A stretch of 45,772 nucleotides of DNA from a virus, in the IMG/VR virus record IMGVR_UViG_3300032213_003134, positions 1 through 45,772 of that record. One strand, 5' to 3'. Each line of letters begins with the position of its first letter. Positions within the stretch are counted from its first letter, which is position 1. Shown here piece by piece: positions 20,622 through 28,976 of this stretch. The translations under genes and the position numbers were made by a program. The notes beneath the pieces are model-generated. The model saw only the letters and a program-made list of their open reading frames with translations. It was not told where the DNA came from and searched no databases.

Positions 20622-20836
20622 AGTCGTTGAGTCCAATTACGTCCAGCATAGTATTCTAACATCACTTCCAGACTTGTCAAGAATCGACGATTAAAATCTA
20701 TGTCTTCTAAAATGCCTGCTGACTTGTGATCTATGCGTTCTAAACGACAGATTTCATCAATCATCATTTTATAATCTTCGATAAGACGGCTTACCAGCAG
20801 TCCGTCAAAAGTTTCGTCATCAATTTCAAGTAACAT
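20618..20836 (-). CDS. Small hypothetical protein downstream of gene 44
   Basis: 72 residues (MLLEIDDETFDGLLVSRLIE). Helical throughout with acidic N-terminus (DDETFD) and a basic/aromatic end (MLEYYAGRNWTQRL). It overlaps gene 44's stop by one base and the next start by four, so it belongs to the clamp-loader operon. Small proteins at this position are common in cyanophage-like genomes; function unknown. Confidence 0.65.
   Translation of the reverse strand: MLLEIDDETFDGLLVSRLIEDYKMMIDEICRLERIDHKSAGILEDIDFNRRFLTSLEVMLEYYAGRNWTQRL
20653..20680 (-). promoter_or_regulatory. Internal sigma70-type promoter
   Basis: Minus strand: TTGACA (20680-20675), 16 bases, TAGAAT (20658-20653), inside the 72-residue gene. 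It would give separate expression of the 63-residue gene, gp62 and RegA. Confidence 0.6.
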
Positions 20837-21774
20837 TATTTAAACTCCACGGCAGCCATAATTTCAGTTAAACACGCCACCAGGTTAATCTCCTGGTCGG
20901 CAACAAATGCTGACTTGTACTGATAGTCAGCCAACAGCAGAACAAGCTGAGGTACCTGCTTGACATGGTCGGTCAATTGCTCATAAAGACGTCGGAATAT
21001 GGTCTGTGGATCACTGTCCTGATGATTGACCACCCAGGTACGAACCTTTTTAAAGTCCTTGTCTTTTAGACCATCAATCAACTCTTTTAAATTTACTTCT
21101 GATAGATTAACCAACACACCTTCGTCAATGATGCCAGTACTGCTATATCTTTGCAGTTCATTTAAAATGCGACGATAGTCCGGAAAGAAGCGTTCAATGA
21201 GTTTGGCCACACTCTTAGGATCTGCCTCGATGTTCTCTGTGCGGAGAATATCCATGACTCGTTTATGAAAGGCAGCTGCCGTCTTGGGCTTGTCGCTTTT
21301 TGCCAGCTTGAACTCTATGACAGTAGTTCTGCTGTGCAAGGGTTGGATGATGCGATTTTTAAAATTACAGGTAAAGATAAAGCGACACGACTTGCTGAAC
21401 TCTTCGATAAAACCACGCAAGGCTGGTTGAGTGCTGTTAGGATTAAGATAGTCGGCCTCATCAAGGATCACTACTTTAGTCTTACCAGTAAAACTCACCG
21501 AGCTAGCAAAATTACGAATCTTGGTTCTCAGAGTATCAATACCACTCTCTTCTGATCCATTGATAACAATGTAATCAGTACCCAGCTCTTCACATAAAGC
21601 GCGAGCCACAGTAGTCTTGCCCATGCCGGCTCCACCGCAGAGCAGCATATTAGAAATTTCACCCTTGTCTAGAAACTGTTTGAAGGTTGCTTTTTGATCG
21701 TCAGGCAAAATACATTCATCAATAGTTCTAGGGCGATACTTCTCTACCCATAGAAATTCATCATTATGCTGCAT
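20836..21774 (-). CDS. 44: Clamp loader large subunit gp44 (AAA+ ATPase)
   Basis: 312 residues (T4 gp44: 319). WVEKYRPRTIDECILPD at the N-terminus, Walker A GGAGMGKT (47-54), Walker B LDEADYLN near 107 and the SRC-like arginine-finger region (FTCNFKNRII) are all present. It uses ATP to open the gp45 ring on DNA. gp62 and gp45 are neighbours. Identification firm. Confidence 0.96.
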   Translation of the reverse strand: MQHNDEFLWVEKYRPRTIDECILPDDQKATFKQFLDKGEISNMLLCGGAGMGKTTVARALCEELGTDYIVINGSEESGIDTLRTKIRNFASSVSFTGKTKVVILDEADYLNPNSTQPALRGFIEEFSKSCRFIFTCNFKNRIIQPLHSRTTVIEFKLAKSDKPKTAAAFHKRVMDILRTENIEADPKSVAKLIERFFPDYRRILNELQRYSSTGIIDEGVLVNLSEVNLKELIDGLKDKDFKKVRTWVVNHQDSDPQTIFRRLYEQLTDHVKQVPQLVLLLADYQYKSAFVADQEINLVACLTEIMAAVEFK

Positions 21775-21969
21775 TTAGTCTTCCTCGCCGGTTAAATCTT
21801 CTTCAGATTTGAGCTGAACTTCCAAAGGATAACCTGTGGCTGCCAACCAGGTATTGATGTTTGACATTACTTTGTAGGTGCTGCTTGTCTCAAAGGTAAC
21901 ATCAACATCTAGATCGGTGTCGCCATTGTCATTGCTCTGCGTATATTGCAGGCGAAATCTTTCGTTCAT
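21775..21969 (-). CDS. Small hypothetical protein between genes 45 and 44
   Basis: 64 residues (MNERFRLQYTQSNDNGDTDL). Beta-rich, acidic, with a C-terminal Glu/Asp tail (EEDLTGEED). It lies one base from gp45's stop and directly abuts gene 44. Possibly a clamp or loader accessory protein, by position only. Confidence 0.65.
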   Translation of the reverse strand: MNERFRLQYTQSNDNGDTDLDVDVTFETSSTYKVMSNINTWLAATGYPLEVQLKSEEDLTGEED

Positions 21970-21970
21970 A

Positions 21971-22630
21971 TTATACCACGCTTTCTGGATCTAGTGCCAG
22001 CCAATATGCCAGCGGTTTTGTGGCGTGCTTGAAATGCAGAAACTTCAATTTGCTGAGAGTTACACGATAGCCATCAGCCACGACCTTCAATCGTTCTACG
22101 GGCATCAGGCAATTAAAGGCATGCTCTGATTCGCCGACTGTGCGAGTATAGTTGTTGCTGTTCGCAGTCTTGGGATCACCAACACTGATGGTTACCTTGC
22201 CGCCCACACTCTTAAGAACGATGTGCTTGGCGCTGGCAATGCCTGCTGCCTTGTTCAACATCTCAATGTCTGCCTTGGACATATCAAATGCAAAGTGCGG
22301 CTCTACTGGAATATTCTTGCCGGCTTCTGGAGCAATAATAACGTCGGGCTGAGCATAAAAGTATTCAAACTTGCCGCCATCTTTGCTAACACTCAGACTC
22401 TGATCACCGAAGTCCACATCCTGATCTTCCATCAAGGTAATTAGAGCCAGGAAGCTGTTCAAGTCATAGATATTGAACTCTCTAGGAAAAGTTTCTGTGA
22501 TGGTGGCCTTGGCAAATACGTCTTTGCCCGGACCAATGGTGCTAAGCTCTGAGCCAGCATGGATGCGAAGATTGCTGTTGATTGTAGCAAAATTCTTTAG
22601 GATATTAATTGTATCGGTACTTAATTTCAT
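21971..22630 (-). CDS. 45: Sliding clamp gp45
   Basis: 219 residues (T4 gp45: 228). The N-terminal MKLSTDTINILKNFATINSN and the domain repeat (FNIYDLNSFLALITLMEDQD in the first half, FNCLMPVERLKVVADGYRVT in the second) are typical. A trimeric processivity ring; in T4 it also activates late transcription with gp33 and gp55. GGAGCAGAA precedes the ATG. The start overlaps the stop of the upstream gene. Confidence 0.96.
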   Translation of the reverse strand: MKLSTDTINILKNFATINSNLRIHAGSELSTIGPGKDVFAKATITETFPREFNIYDLNSFLALITLMEDQDVDFGDQSLSVSKDGGKFEYFYAQPDVIIAPEAGKNIPVEPHFAFDMSKADIEMLNKAAGIASAKHIVLKSVGGKVTISVGDPKTANSNNYTRTVGESEHAFNCLMPVERLKVVADGYRVTLSKLKFLHFKHATKPLAYWLALDPESVV

Positions 22631-23040
22631 TTCTGCTCCTTATTGGGGTTCGTGGTGTCATGTACATGCAGTGCTATAATTGCATAGTGTAGCACCTTCA
22701 ACAGATCCTGTCGATTAAAACCTTCTTTTTTTCCGTAGCGTTGCGCATACTTGATGACATTGCCAAGAGTGAATCCCACGCCATGACCAGCATCAATAAT
22801 AAATTCCGTGGCCTGAATTTTGTTCTGTGAGTAGTGCTGTGTATAGGTTTTATCGATGTACATTCTAAGCTGAGCCAGCAGCTTGTCTTCGTTGAACTTA
22901 TACTTTGGCATAAAGACATCTTCTTTAACCAATTGATCTGCTAGACTGCCACCGCCAGGGTGACCCAGTCTTATGCCAAATGCTTTATCGCTATAATCTG
23001 ATATTTCTGTATCACTGACCTTCCAACTATTTTCTTTCAT
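22627..23040 (-). CDS. DUF3310-family protein
   Basis: 137 residues from MKENSWKV (23040, AGGAGCTAGC upstream). The C-terminal half (DAGHGVGFTLGNVIKYAQRY, GKKEGFNRQDLLKVLHYAI) fits DUF3310 (SaV-like), a family of small helical proteins often called nucleotide-kinase associated in phages. The Gly-rich N-terminal half (GHPGGGSLAD) is unassigned. The function of DUF3310 is unknown. Confidence 0.75.
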   Translation of the reverse strand: MKENSWKVSDTEISDYSDKAFGIRLGHPGGGSLADQLVKEDVFMPKYKFNEDKLLAQLRMYIDKTYTQHYSQNKIQATEFIIDAGHGVGFTLGNVIKYAQRYGKKEGFNRQDLLKVLHYAIIALHVHDTTNPNKEQK

Positions 23041-23054
23041 GCTAGCTCCTGAAT

Positions 23055-23086
23055 AAAAAAGGAGAGCGGCATTTCGCACACTCTCC
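23055..23086 (-). terminator. Rho-independent terminator
   Basis: Minus strand: GGAGAG, 14-base loop with further pairing (TGCGAAATGCC), CTCTCC, then six T. It lies between the MoxR-like gene and the DUF3310 gene. Confidence 0.75.
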
Positions 23087-23106
23087 AAAATCCCTGAGGA
23101 GGGATA

Positions 23107-24258
23107 TTAAAATGGTATCTCTTCGCCTGGGACGTTTACTGGTGCTGCTGCTTCCGCTACCACCGGAGCATCAACCTTTGTATACAAATCCAGGAAAGCA
23201 GATTTTGTTTCGGCATCGAAGCGATTGGTGCAAAGCTGGATAGCCTTAACACGATCATTGAACATGGCAAACGCCTTGACGATGTGCAGCAAACGACGTG
23301 TACTAATCAATTCATCTACGCCGCCTTCTTCAAAAGTCTTGCGAATAATTTCTGCCCAGCTGGTGAGCTTGACTACAAAATCTTCGTCCAGACAATTCAA
23401 TTCCTTCATCTTCAGCGTCAGGATCTTTTTCTCAATCTTGACATCCGGATATTCCTGCTCCACAGTAATGGCGAAACGTTCCAGAAATGCTTCGTCAATC
23501 ATCTGAGCAGCAATAAAGCGACCGTCTTCGGTACCCTTGCCTTTGGTGTTGGCGGTTGCCACAATATTAAAACCTTCGGCCGGATGCACTACCTCGCCGG
23601 TCTTTTTATTCATATATGGCTTGCCTTCCATGATGGCCTGCAAGCACATCAATTTATTGCTGCCGCGATCACATTCGTCGATCAGAAGAATAGCACCGCG
23701 TTTCATGGCCATCAATACCGGACCTTCACGATACACGACATTGCCGTCAATTAAAGTATTGCCGCCGATGAGATCGTCTTCGTCAGTTTCAATGCTGATG
23801 TTGACTCGCAGCACTTCACGTTTAAGTTCTGCGCACACCTGCTCTACCATGGTAGTCTTACCATTACCACTCAAACCAGTAATGAATACAGGGTAGAAGA
23901 TTTTACTCTGCAGGATCTGCTTCAGATCTTTATGGAAGCCAAAGGCAACATAATTGCTGTCTTTGGTGGGCACAGTATTGTCCAAAGTTGATTCTAATTT
24001 TTTCTGTCTAACCATGGGCAGTACCTGCGCCGACAAGGCAACCTCGGCTACTGGTTTTTCTGCGGTTACATTGAAATGCGACAAATCGTACATGCCGCGA
24101 CCGGATTTCGCTTCGGCATTATCCAAAATAAATCGGGGATAAGGCAGATTTTGTTGACGTGCTTCTTCGATAATTTCACCGCGGCTAACAGCTACGCCGT
24201 AGCCTCGGACTAGGTGATTGACAAACTGTTCTTTGTCGGCTTCTGACCATTTACTCAT
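23107..24258 (-). CDS. cobS-like: MoxR/CobS-type AAA+ ATPase
   Basis: 383 residues. The N-terminal 100 residues include a small-domain motif (YDLSHFNVTAEKPVAE). Walker A GLSGNGKT (128-135) and Walker B AILLIDECDRGSN (about 188-200) are intact; sensor and arginine regions follow (ATANTKGKGTEDG, ERFAITVE). It belongs to the MoxR/CobS group often annotated cobS in cyanophages. Partner: the VWA protein just upstream in transcription (24335-26470), which is the usual MoxR pairing. In phages a role in cobalt insertion is doubtful; a chaperone or remodelling machine for a protein substrate is likelier. Own promoter and terminator. Confidence 0.9.
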   Translation of the reverse strand: MSKWSEADKEQFVNHLVRGYGVAVSRGEIIEEARQQNLPYPRFILDNAEAKSGRGMYDLSHFNVTAEKPVAEVALSAQVLPMVRQKKLESTLDNTVPTKDSNYVAFGFHKDLKQILQSKIFYPVFITGLSGNGKTTMVEQVCAELKREVLRVNISIETDEDDLIGGNTLIDGNVVYREGPVLMAMKRGAILLIDECDRGSNKLMCLQAIMEGKPYMNKKTGEVVHPAEGFNIVATANTKGKGTEDGRFIAAQMIDEAFLERFAITVEQEYPDVKIEKKILTLKMKELNCLDEDFVVKLTSWAEIIRKTFEEGGVDELISTRRLLHIVKAFAMFNDRVKAIQLCTNRFDAETKSAFLDLYTKVDAPVVAEAAAPVNVPGEEIPF

Positions 24259-24296
24259 AATAAAATCCTCCTCAGGTTTTTTAACTTACATACATT

Positions 24297-24324
24297 ATTC
24301 TATAGAAACGATGCTAGATGTCAA
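24297..24324 (-). promoter_or_regulatory. Sigma70-type promoter of the MoxR-like gene
   Basis: Minus strand: TTGACA (24324-24319), a 16-base spacer starting TCTAGCATCGTTTC, and TAGAAT (24302-24297). The spacer is nearly identical to those at 18222 and 26495. Confidence 0.85.
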
Positions 24325-24334
24325 GCACTTTTTT

Positions 24335-26470
24335 TCATGCAATCATCGTCACGAATTTGCTGAGCAGCACTCGCGAATTCAGCTTGTTGCTCTGAAGTTT
24401 CAGGAATGCTTTCTCGATATTCTTGGTGGTAGCATTGTCTTCGACTTCTAATTCATTATCTGTGACTGCGAGATCTCTGCCTCCTTTGATTAGATAATGT
24501 TCGGCGTAACCCTGATCCTGGCTGGCAATTACTCCGGTGCGACGCATTTCTTGACGACGACGATCGAGATCGGCATCATAGCTACCGTAGGGACGATAGC
24601 TAAACAACGCATTGCGAATATCGCCTTTGCCGGGACTAGGTATGATATGAAATCCTACAGCCTTGGCACCGGTAATCTCCTGCACTAGAGTCAACAAACC
24701 CTTGGTGCCACGACGATCGTGTTCCGCAAGCTGCACAGATTTCTTAGTAGCCAAATCTGTGATTACTACATTTACCTGACTGGGCTCACTTATGCTGCGC
24801 GGTGCCCAACCATTTGAATAATATGTGCTGGACTGGGAAAATTTCAGCGTGTCATCACTTTGACCGTCAGTCAAAACCACCAGGCTGATAATTTCGGACT
24901 TGGTACGAGCCTTGAAATTATCGTGAATAGCTGGCAACAATAAAATAGCATCGTTCAATGGCGTGCCGTTGAGTCTTTCTGGTCTTGGCACATGCCGCAG
25001 ATCTGCACCTGCAGTACCGGGCACAACATAGCTGCGATCATTGCCCGCATCCCAGGCTGACTTAATCAAGATCATGTTGCTGATCTGTTGCTTAAATTCT
25101 GTGCTGTTCATGCTGTCGGAAAAATATTGACGCAGTCGGAACAAATTGTCGTTGATCATCAACTGCTGTTCTTTCTGGTTGCGGCCTTCTTTGAGCAGCA
25201 GGTCTTGCGCCACCAGATAATCATCTTCATGAAAATTTGTGAAGCCATAGACTTCGAAGGCAATGCCAACCTTGCGACAGAACTGCACCAAAATCAACAT
25301 CTGTTCAATGGTAGGACCAATGCTGTTTCTCATGCTGCCGCTCATATCATACATCATGATCATGCCGTGATTTTTACCATTGGGCAAGGTAGTAAAGCGG
25401 CGGAAAAGATCTTCGCTGAGGCGATAATTAAATACCTTCTTCATATCTAATTCACCGCTCTTGCTGATTTTAGCACGAGCCTGCTGCTGAGCATTGCGTT
25501 TCAATTCAAATTGCTGTACTAGAAAATTAATATAACGACCATTTTTTTCTTTGAACTCGCTGCCCTTCTTGGCTCGCACAGCTTCTTGTTCAGCATTAAA
25601 AACCATCTGATGCATGACCTGACGATATGGTATGATGCGCAGACTTGGATCGTACTTGCCAAAATAATAATTGGAAAAATTTCGGCTGCTAGGATCTAGC
25701 AGAGTATTTTCTGCTTCACGGAAAGCCTCATCGGTTTCGGCTATGGGTTCTTCTTCCACCAGCTCATCGGGACGCAGTCCTTCAGTCGGTGAGTCTTGCT
25801 CCATGTCGACATCCATGTCACGACGTTCCCGGTCGTCGGCTTCTTCACCTTCTTCGTCCGACATGTGCTGGCCGGCTTCGAGTTTTTTGGCTTCTTCCTT
25901 CTTTTGTTCTAATTCATCCTTGGAATATTCAAACAAGTCCAGAGCCAGCTGACGAACTTCTTCCCAGGTTTCTAAAGCCGACATGCGGTCAACCCAATGC
26001 TGTTCCGAGCCTTTGAACTCTACCTGCAGTTGGCTACCTACTTTGAAGTGAAGGTTGAGACGATCAATTAACAGCATGTCGTCGATATTTTTTGTGGATA
26101 GATTGAAAAAATCTCGCTCTAGGAGATCCTGATAGGCAGCATAAAAGCTCGGACGCAGGCCTGGAAACTTACGACGCACCAATTTTTCAATGCGTGCATC
26201 TTCTACAATATTAAGGAAGCCACCGAATGCCTTGCTTTCGGTTTCTTTGATGGCGTCGTGCCAACCCTGCGGTGGTGTATAAAGTGCGTGACCTACTTCG
26301 TGTCCTACCAGTAGATCGTATAAACTACCGGACATGTCTTTCCAGATAGGTAGTGTTAGTATGCGTTCTTTTGGAGCAAAACTAGCAGTAGGTGCTTTTT
26401 TATGAACAATGGTTATGTCTTCTGCGGCTAGCAGTTTGGCTAGGATGCTCTTGCTTTGTTTAATATCCAT
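24335..26470 (-). CDS. cobT-like: VWA-domain protein with HExxH motif (CobT/MoxR-partner type)
   Basis: 711 residues. The N-terminus carries HEVGH at 57-61 (LVGHEVGHALYT), a zinc-peptidase motif. The middle (about 185-265) is strongly acidic (EEGEEADDRERRDMD). A von Willebrand A domain begins near residue 370 with the MIDAS motif DMSGSM and continues to about 560 (VVLTDGQSD). It pairs with the AAA+ ATPase encoded next. The known MoxR-VWA pairs act in enzyme maturation or metal insertion; a phage version with an HExxH protease-like N-terminus is unusual. Both metal sites look intact. Confidence 0.88.
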   Translation of the reverse strand: MDIKQSKSILAKLLAAEDITIVHKKAPTASFAPKERILTLPIWKDMSGSLYDLLVGHEVGHALYTPPQGWHDAIKETESKAFGGFLNIVEDARIEKLVRRKFPGLRPSFYAAYQDLLERDFFNLSTKNIDDMLLIDRLNLHFKVGSQLQVEFKGSEQHWVDRMSALETWEEVRQLALDLFEYSKDELEQKKEEAKKLEAGQHMSDEEGEEADDRERRDMDVDMEQDSPTEGLRPDELVEEEPIAETDEAFREAENTLLDPSSRNFSNYYFGKYDPSLRIIPYRQVMHQMVFNAEQEAVRAKKGSEFKEKNGRYINFLVQQFELKRNAQQQARAKISKSGELDMKKVFNYRLSEDLFRRFTTLPNGKNHGMIMMYDMSGSMRNSIGPTIEQMLILVQFCRKVGIAFEVYGFTNFHEDDYLVAQDLLLKEGRNQKEQQLMINDNLFRLRQYFSDSMNSTEFKQQISNMILIKSAWDAGNDRSYVVPGTAGADLRHVPRPERLNGTPLNDAILLLPAIHDNFKARTKSEIISLVVLTDGQSDDTLKFSQSSTYYSNGWAPRSISEPSQVNVVITDLATKKSVQLAEHDRRGTKGLLTLVQEITGAKAVGFHIIPSPGKGDIRNALFSYRPYGSYDADLDRRRQEMRRTGVIASQDQGYAEHYLIKGGRDLAVTDNELEVEDNATTKNIEKAFLKLQSNKLNSRVLLSKFVTMIA

Positions 26471-26494
26471 GACATCTCCTTAACGAATATCACC

Positions 26495-26522
26495 ATTATA
26501 GACGAACGATGCTAGATGTCAA
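26495..26522 (-). promoter_or_regulatory. Sigma70-type promoter of the VWA gene
   Basis: Minus strand: TTGACA (26522-26517), spacer TCTAGCATCGTTCGTC, TATAAT (26500-26495). The leader matches that at 3924. Confidence 0.92.
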
Positions 26523-26532
26523 GCCCCGCAGA

Positions 26533-26552
26533 AGCCAGTGATATCAATGGCT
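26533..26552 (-). promoter_or_regulatory. 20-base near-palindrome upstream of early promoter
   Basis: AGCCAGTGATATCAATGGCT on the plus strand, self-complementary except for one position pair, 11 bases upstream of the -35 at 26517. It is an inverted copy of 2880-2899. Confidence 0.45.
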
Positions 26553-26563
26553 CCCACACGGAG

Positions 26564-27037
26564 CTAGCGCTTCCACCAATCTTCGTAGGGGAATACCACC
26601 CACTGCTGATCGCGATCTTCGTAGATCTCTTCGCCGGCGAAATCAGCAGCACATTGACTGCTGGCCTTTTCTAAAAGCACGGCATAGCGCACATCATCGG
26701 CCGGATAGTCAAGCACAGAGTATAATTGACGAATTCTTTTTATTGTGGAGCCAGTATCGTTGATATCATCCACCACCAGCACCGATCCATAGGCCAGGCT
26801 GCGACCCAAAATCTTTTTATATTGACTGTCTTGTTCGCTGGTAATGAAGTCACGAGTGCTAAGATGCAGAGGTATAAAAGGACAATCAAAGTAATGACTC
26901 AACATCACACCGGCCTGCATGCCACCGCGAGCCGGAGCAACAATAACATTGGGTTTCCAATATTGTACATTGATTTCACGAATTACATTAAGACATAGAT
27001 TTTTGATGTCCTGATTGGTTAGGTATCTTTTTTTCAT
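26564..27037 (-). CDS. Phosphoribosyltransferase-domain protein
   Basis: 157 residues. The PRPP-binding loop reads VLVVDDINDTGST (about 87-99), and the first active-site loop region is VAPARGGMQAG (about 33-43). The fold fits type I phosphoribosyltransferases of the Gpt/xanthine type. It probably salvages a purine base to a nucleotide, possibly linked to the modified guanine of this phage, but base specificity cannot be read. It starts with an ATGA overlap from the upstream gene and ends before an early promoter. Confidence 0.85.
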   Translation of the reverse strand: MKKRYLTNQDIKNLCLNVIREINVQYWKPNVIVAPARGGMQAGVMLSHYFDCPFIPLHLSTRDFITSEQDSQYKKILGRSLAYGSVLVVDDINDTGSTIKRIRQLYSVLDYPADDVRYAVLLEKASSQCAADFAGEEIYEDRDQQWVVFPYEDWWKR

Positions 27038-27261
27038 GATCTGGTAATGGCAAGAATTTTATCGATTTGTCGTTGAATTGTATCTTTGCGGTTCGGCCAA
27101 TGTATGGTGGGCTTCTCCGGATTCTTCTGCAGGTTTTGCAGCAGCGGTAAAATCAACGCTTCTACCTGCTGTAATTTAGTCTTCATTGCTTTGTCGGCTG
27201 CTACTTCAACAATGGGATCATAGTCAATGGCTGTGAAGCCAAAATCGTCGTCATCGGTCAT
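27034..27261 (-). CDS. Small hypothetical protein downstream of gene 46
   Basis: 75 residues, acidic start (MTDDDDFGFTAIDYDP), then a helix with Lys/Gln (KTKLQQVEALILPLLQNLQK) and a basic tail. Starts and ends in ATGA overlaps. Conserved position next to gp46, but no family known to me. Confidence 0.7.
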   Translation of the reverse strand: MTDDDDFGFTAIDYDPIVEVAADKAMKTKLQQVEALILPLLQNLQKNPEKPTIHWPNRKDTIQRQIDKILAITRS

Positions 27262-28976
27262 TTTGCGGCTATCCTTGAAAAGTTTTGATATTTCTCGAAA
27301 CGAATAACTGAACGGAATTTGTCAAATAATTGATCGCCTTTATGGCTAATGACAAATACACGACTATCTTCGCCTAAAGTATTTAGCACATTCATCAAAT
27401 AGTCGGTGGCATTGTTATCTAGACTGCTGTCAAATATTTCATCTAACAGCAGAAGATTGGTTGCCGATGAATTTTTCATCTTGGCGATGGTGCGCCAGGT
27501 AAACAGCAGTGCCAGGTCAATTCTCTGCTTTTCTCCTTCGCTGAAGCTGGCATAGGTAAAGTCGTCGCGATGTCGACTCTTGATGGTTTCGTTGAAGGCT
27601 TCATCCAATTCAAAGCTCACAAAGAAGTCCATGGCATTGAGATACTTGTTCACCAGCTTGTTGATCACCGGAAGATATTGTCGCACAATGCGAGTCTTGA
27701 TACCAGTATCCTTTAACAGGTTGCTGGCTATCTCCTGATAGTGTCGCTCTTCGTTCAAGAGTGTGCGTTCGTTGTTGAGATTTACTACTTCCTTGGCCAG
27801 GCCGCGCAGACGACTGCGCTCTTCATCGATATTTTCATCACCATCTACATGAGTAGCCAATTCGGCCTGCAGTTTCTGAATATACTTTTGATTGGCTATG
27901 ATGGCATTGTTGTGTGAAATAATGCTTTGATTGTGGCTGGCAATCTCATCGCTTATGGTATGAATGACATCTAATCTGGTCTGTACTTCTTCGATGTTAT
28001 TGCTTAGTTCAGTCAATGCCTGTTGAATTTCTTCCATCTTGACATTTTGACTGGCCACAGCATTTTCTTTTAAGTCATGTGGTAGTCCCTGTTGGCAGGT
28101 AGGACAGGTATCGTTGTCGTGATAAAAGGCAATCTCTACTTGTGCTTTGCTGATGCGCTCAGTTAGTTTTCTTTGCAGCTCGCTTAATTTACGAACTCGA
28201 GCAATCTGCGTATCTTCGTCGGCAATCTCTGCACGCAGTTTGGCTATCTTAGCTTCGTAAGCTGCAACGTCCGCACCATTGACATCTATTTCTGTGCCAG
28301 CAGTTGCAATACGAGCTTCAATTTCTTCTCGACGTTTTTTAGCATCGCCAACCAGAGTCTTGATATAATCGTCTTGGAGTCGCACTCGTTCTTTACCAAC
28401 CTCTAGATCGCTTTCAATGGATTTGATCTGATCCTTCAAGGCACTGCTTTTTTCTTTTAGCAGAGTGTTCATGGTGCTAAAGATGCGAATATCCAGCAGG
28501 TCCTCGATGATCTCTCGACGATGGCTGGGCGGTAACTGCATGAACGGAGTAAAGCTGGCACTACCTAAGATTACAATCTGAGTAAAGCTCTTGTAGTTTA
28601 ATTTGAGAATATGTTCTTCAAGATACTTTTGAAAGTCTCGACTATCGGCTTCTTGATTAATTAAATTACCATCAACATAGATTAAAAAGATCGCAGGTTT
28701 AATACCTCTGACTACTTTATAATGCCGGCGTCCGATGCTAAACTCAACCTCTACTCGGGCCTGTTTACCGTTGATGCTGTTGATTAACTGCGGCTTGCTG
28801 ATGCTGCGAAATGCTTTATTGAACAATGCAAAGCAGATGGCATCCAGGATGGTACTTTTACCTGCGCCATTTTCACCGACAATCAAAGTTGTGGGACTGC
28901 GGTCAAGAAGAATCTCAGTACCAGCATTACCAGTACTGAGAAAATTACTCCAGGCAATACGTTTAAAATTAATCAT
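27258..28976 (-). CDS. 46: Recombination endonuclease subunit gp46 (SbcC/Rad50-like)
   Basis: 572 residues (T4 gp46: 560). Walker A GENGAGKS (34-41), coiled-coil arms, a zinc hook CPTC near 289, the ABC signature SEGEKQRIDLALLF near 480 and Walker B LLLLDEIFDSSLD near 510. With gp47 it resects DNA ends for recombination and host DNA degradation. The frame overlaps gp47's stop by four bases. Confidence 0.96.
   Translation of the reverse strand: MINFKRIAWSNFLSTGNAGTEILLDRSPTTLIVGENGAGKSTILDAICFALFNKAFRSISKPQLINSINGKQARVEVEFSIGRRHYKVVRGIKPAIFLIYVDGNLINQEADSRDFQKYLEEHILKLNYKSFTQIVILGSASFTPFMQLPPSHRREIIEDLLDIRIFSTMNTLLKEKSSALKDQIKSIESDLEVGKERVRLQDDYIKTLVGDAKKRREEIEARIATAGTEIDVNGADVAAYEAKIAKLRAEIADEDTQIARVRKLSELQRKLTERISKAQVEIAFYHDNDTCPTCQQGLPHDLKENAVASQNVKMEEIQQALTELSNNIEEVQTRLDVIHTISDEIASHNQSIISHNNAIIANQKYIQKLQAELATHVDGDENIDEERSRLRGLAKEVVNLNNERTLLNEERHYQEIASNLLKDTGIKTRIVRQYLPVINKLVNKYLNAMDFFVSFELDEAFNETIKSRHRDDFTYASFSEGEKQRIDLALLFTWRTIAKMKNSSATNLLLLDEIFDSSLDNNATDYLMNVLNTLGEDSRVFVISHKGDQLFDKFRSVIRFEKYQNFSRIAAK

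Noticed and set aside
23107-26470. Cobalamin biosynthesis genes cobS and cobT
   Set aside because: The similarity is to the MoxR/CobS and VWA families in general; no other cobalamin gene is seen, so I do not claim a role in cobalt insertion.
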